From Methanospirillum hungatei (lineage in GTDB: Archaea; Halobacteriota; Methanomicrobia; Methanomicrobiales; Methanospirillaceae): DNA of 13,785 nt. Shown here in pieces: positions 13,117-13,785 of the stretch (positions within the stretch are counted from its first letter, which is position 1; the number at the start of each line of letters is the position of its first letter). A program made the position numbers and the translations under genes. Under the pieces are notes generated by a model. That model was not told the origin of the DNA. It made no database searches and saw only the letters and a list, made by a program, of their open reading frames with translations. Where the stretch lies: assembly GCF_020216685.1 (NCBI RefSeq), contig NZ_JAIWNS010000139.1, forward strand, positions 1 through 13,785. The letters run 5' to 3'.

Positions 13117-13785
13117 ATGGTATCTAAGGAGCTTCTGAGACATCTGGTTTACCAGCAGAAGACACGGATTGATCAGAAAGATGATTCAGTTCGCCGTAAT
13201 ATTCTTGATCAGGTCCTCAATTCATTTGAGGATAACCGGGTTATCATTCTTACCGGTATCAGGAGATGCGGGAAATCCACGCTCCTGAAACAGATCATGC
13301 AGATAAAAACCAATTACTGTTATGTGAATTTTGAAGATGAAAGGCTCCTTACATTTCCCGCAGAAGAGTTTGAAATTCTAAATGAAGTTCTGATAGAAGT
13401 ATATGGACCATCTGATATCTATTTTTTTGATGAAATCCAAAATATTGCTGGTTTTGAGACATTCGTGCGGCGACTTCAGGACGAGGGAAAAAAGATAGTG
13501 ATCACGGGTTCAAACGCATCCCTCCTTAGTAGGGAATTCGGAACCAGGCTCACTGGGAGATACAAACTCTTCGAAATATTTCCATTCTCTTTTGCTGAAT
13601 ACCTTTGCTTTCAAAAGATTCCTGTGAGAAAGGACTCCCTGTACATACCAAATGAACGGGTAACCCTGATTACAACATTCGCAAAATATGTTGAGAATGG
13701 TGGAATGCCGGAATATCTCATGTATCACGACCCTGAATATATCAAAACACTCTATGATAATATCCTGTATCGGGACATTATTGCC
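13117..13785 (+). CDS. AAA_14/DUF4143-type P-loop ATPase, 3' end outside the window
   Basis: The first 223 codons are present without a stop, and the gene runs off the end of the window. After a helical N-terminal part (MVSKELLRHLVYQQKTRID) come a Walker A motif GIRRCGKST at 47-55, Walker B IYFFDEIQN with D105/E106, a sensor-1-like ITGSNASLLS at 129-138, and RLTGRY. The pattern is typical of the archaeal/bacterial ATPases that carry an AAA_14 domain followed by a DUF4143 domain, usually about 400-480 residues long. The missing part should hold the DUF4143 domain. These proteins are common, often in many copies and often in variable regions; their function is not settled. The start is an ATG without ribosome binding site, preceded by a leaderless-type promoter. 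Confidence 0.87.
   Translation, partial: MVSKELLRHLVYQQKTRIDQKDDSVRRNILDQVLNSFEDNRVIILTGIRRCGKSTLLKQIMQIKTNYCYVNFEDERLLTFPAEEFEILNEVLIEVYGPSDIYFFDEIQNIAGFETFVRRLQDEGKKIVITGSNASLLSREFGTRLTGRYKLFEIFPFSFAEYLCFQKIPVRKDSLYIPNERVTLITTFAKYVENGGMPEYLMYHDPEYIKTLYDNILYRDIIA

Overview
The window most likely comes from a methanogenic archaeon of the Methanomicrobiales, possibly close to Methanospirillum or Methanoregula. That is an inference. It rests on archaeal-type promoters (A/T-rich TATA-like boxes, sometimes with little or no leader), a histidine kinase whose phospho-acceptor box reads GITRHDILNK as in many methanogen kinases, multiple Cache-domain proteins, and bacterial-type genes (rsgA, clpB) of a kind known in that group. 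No rRNA, tRNA, CRISPR array or insertion sequence was seen.

Layout. At 178-1281 (+) is a circularly permuted GTPase, RsgA. A 55-residue ORF of unknown status overlaps its end. At 1458-2156 (+) is a secreted protein made of two copies of one beta-rich repeat. It converges, with a 5-base gap, on a 935-residue membrane histidine kinase at 2162-4969 (-). At 5226-5645 (+) is a small flavin/F420-type split-barrel protein. A TM2-domain gene broken by an in-frame TAA lies at 5822-5959. Then comes clpB (6000-8591, -), with a hairpin-plus-T-run terminator and a TATA box abutted by a perfect inverted repeat. Upstream of clpB, 8786-9220 (-) is the C-terminal third of a Fic-family protein whose catalytic part is gone, followed by about 350 bases without a convincing gene. 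A stand-alone response regulator (9569-10207, +) converges on a secreted protein with three Cache modules (10252-11952, -). That gene is divergent from a proline-iminopeptidase-like hydrolase (12021-12896, +). The window ends inside an AAA_14/DUF4143-type ATPase (13117 to beyond 13785, +).

How the genes work together. Most are monocistronic, on alternating strands, and no long operon is visible. Two themes recur. One is extracellular sensing: the kinase, the secreted Cache protein and the response regulator, with no cognate pairing shown by the sequence. The other is ribosome and protein quality control: RsgA and ClpB. Two decayed genes (TM2 and Fic) flank clpB, which marks this stretch as a place where accessory DNA has come and gone.

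I did not find a convincing new multi-gene system. The strongest points for a second look are the clpB operator-like palindrome, the secreted triple-Cache protein with no signalling domain next to an orphan response regulator, the two gene remnants, and the small ORF overlapping rsgA.
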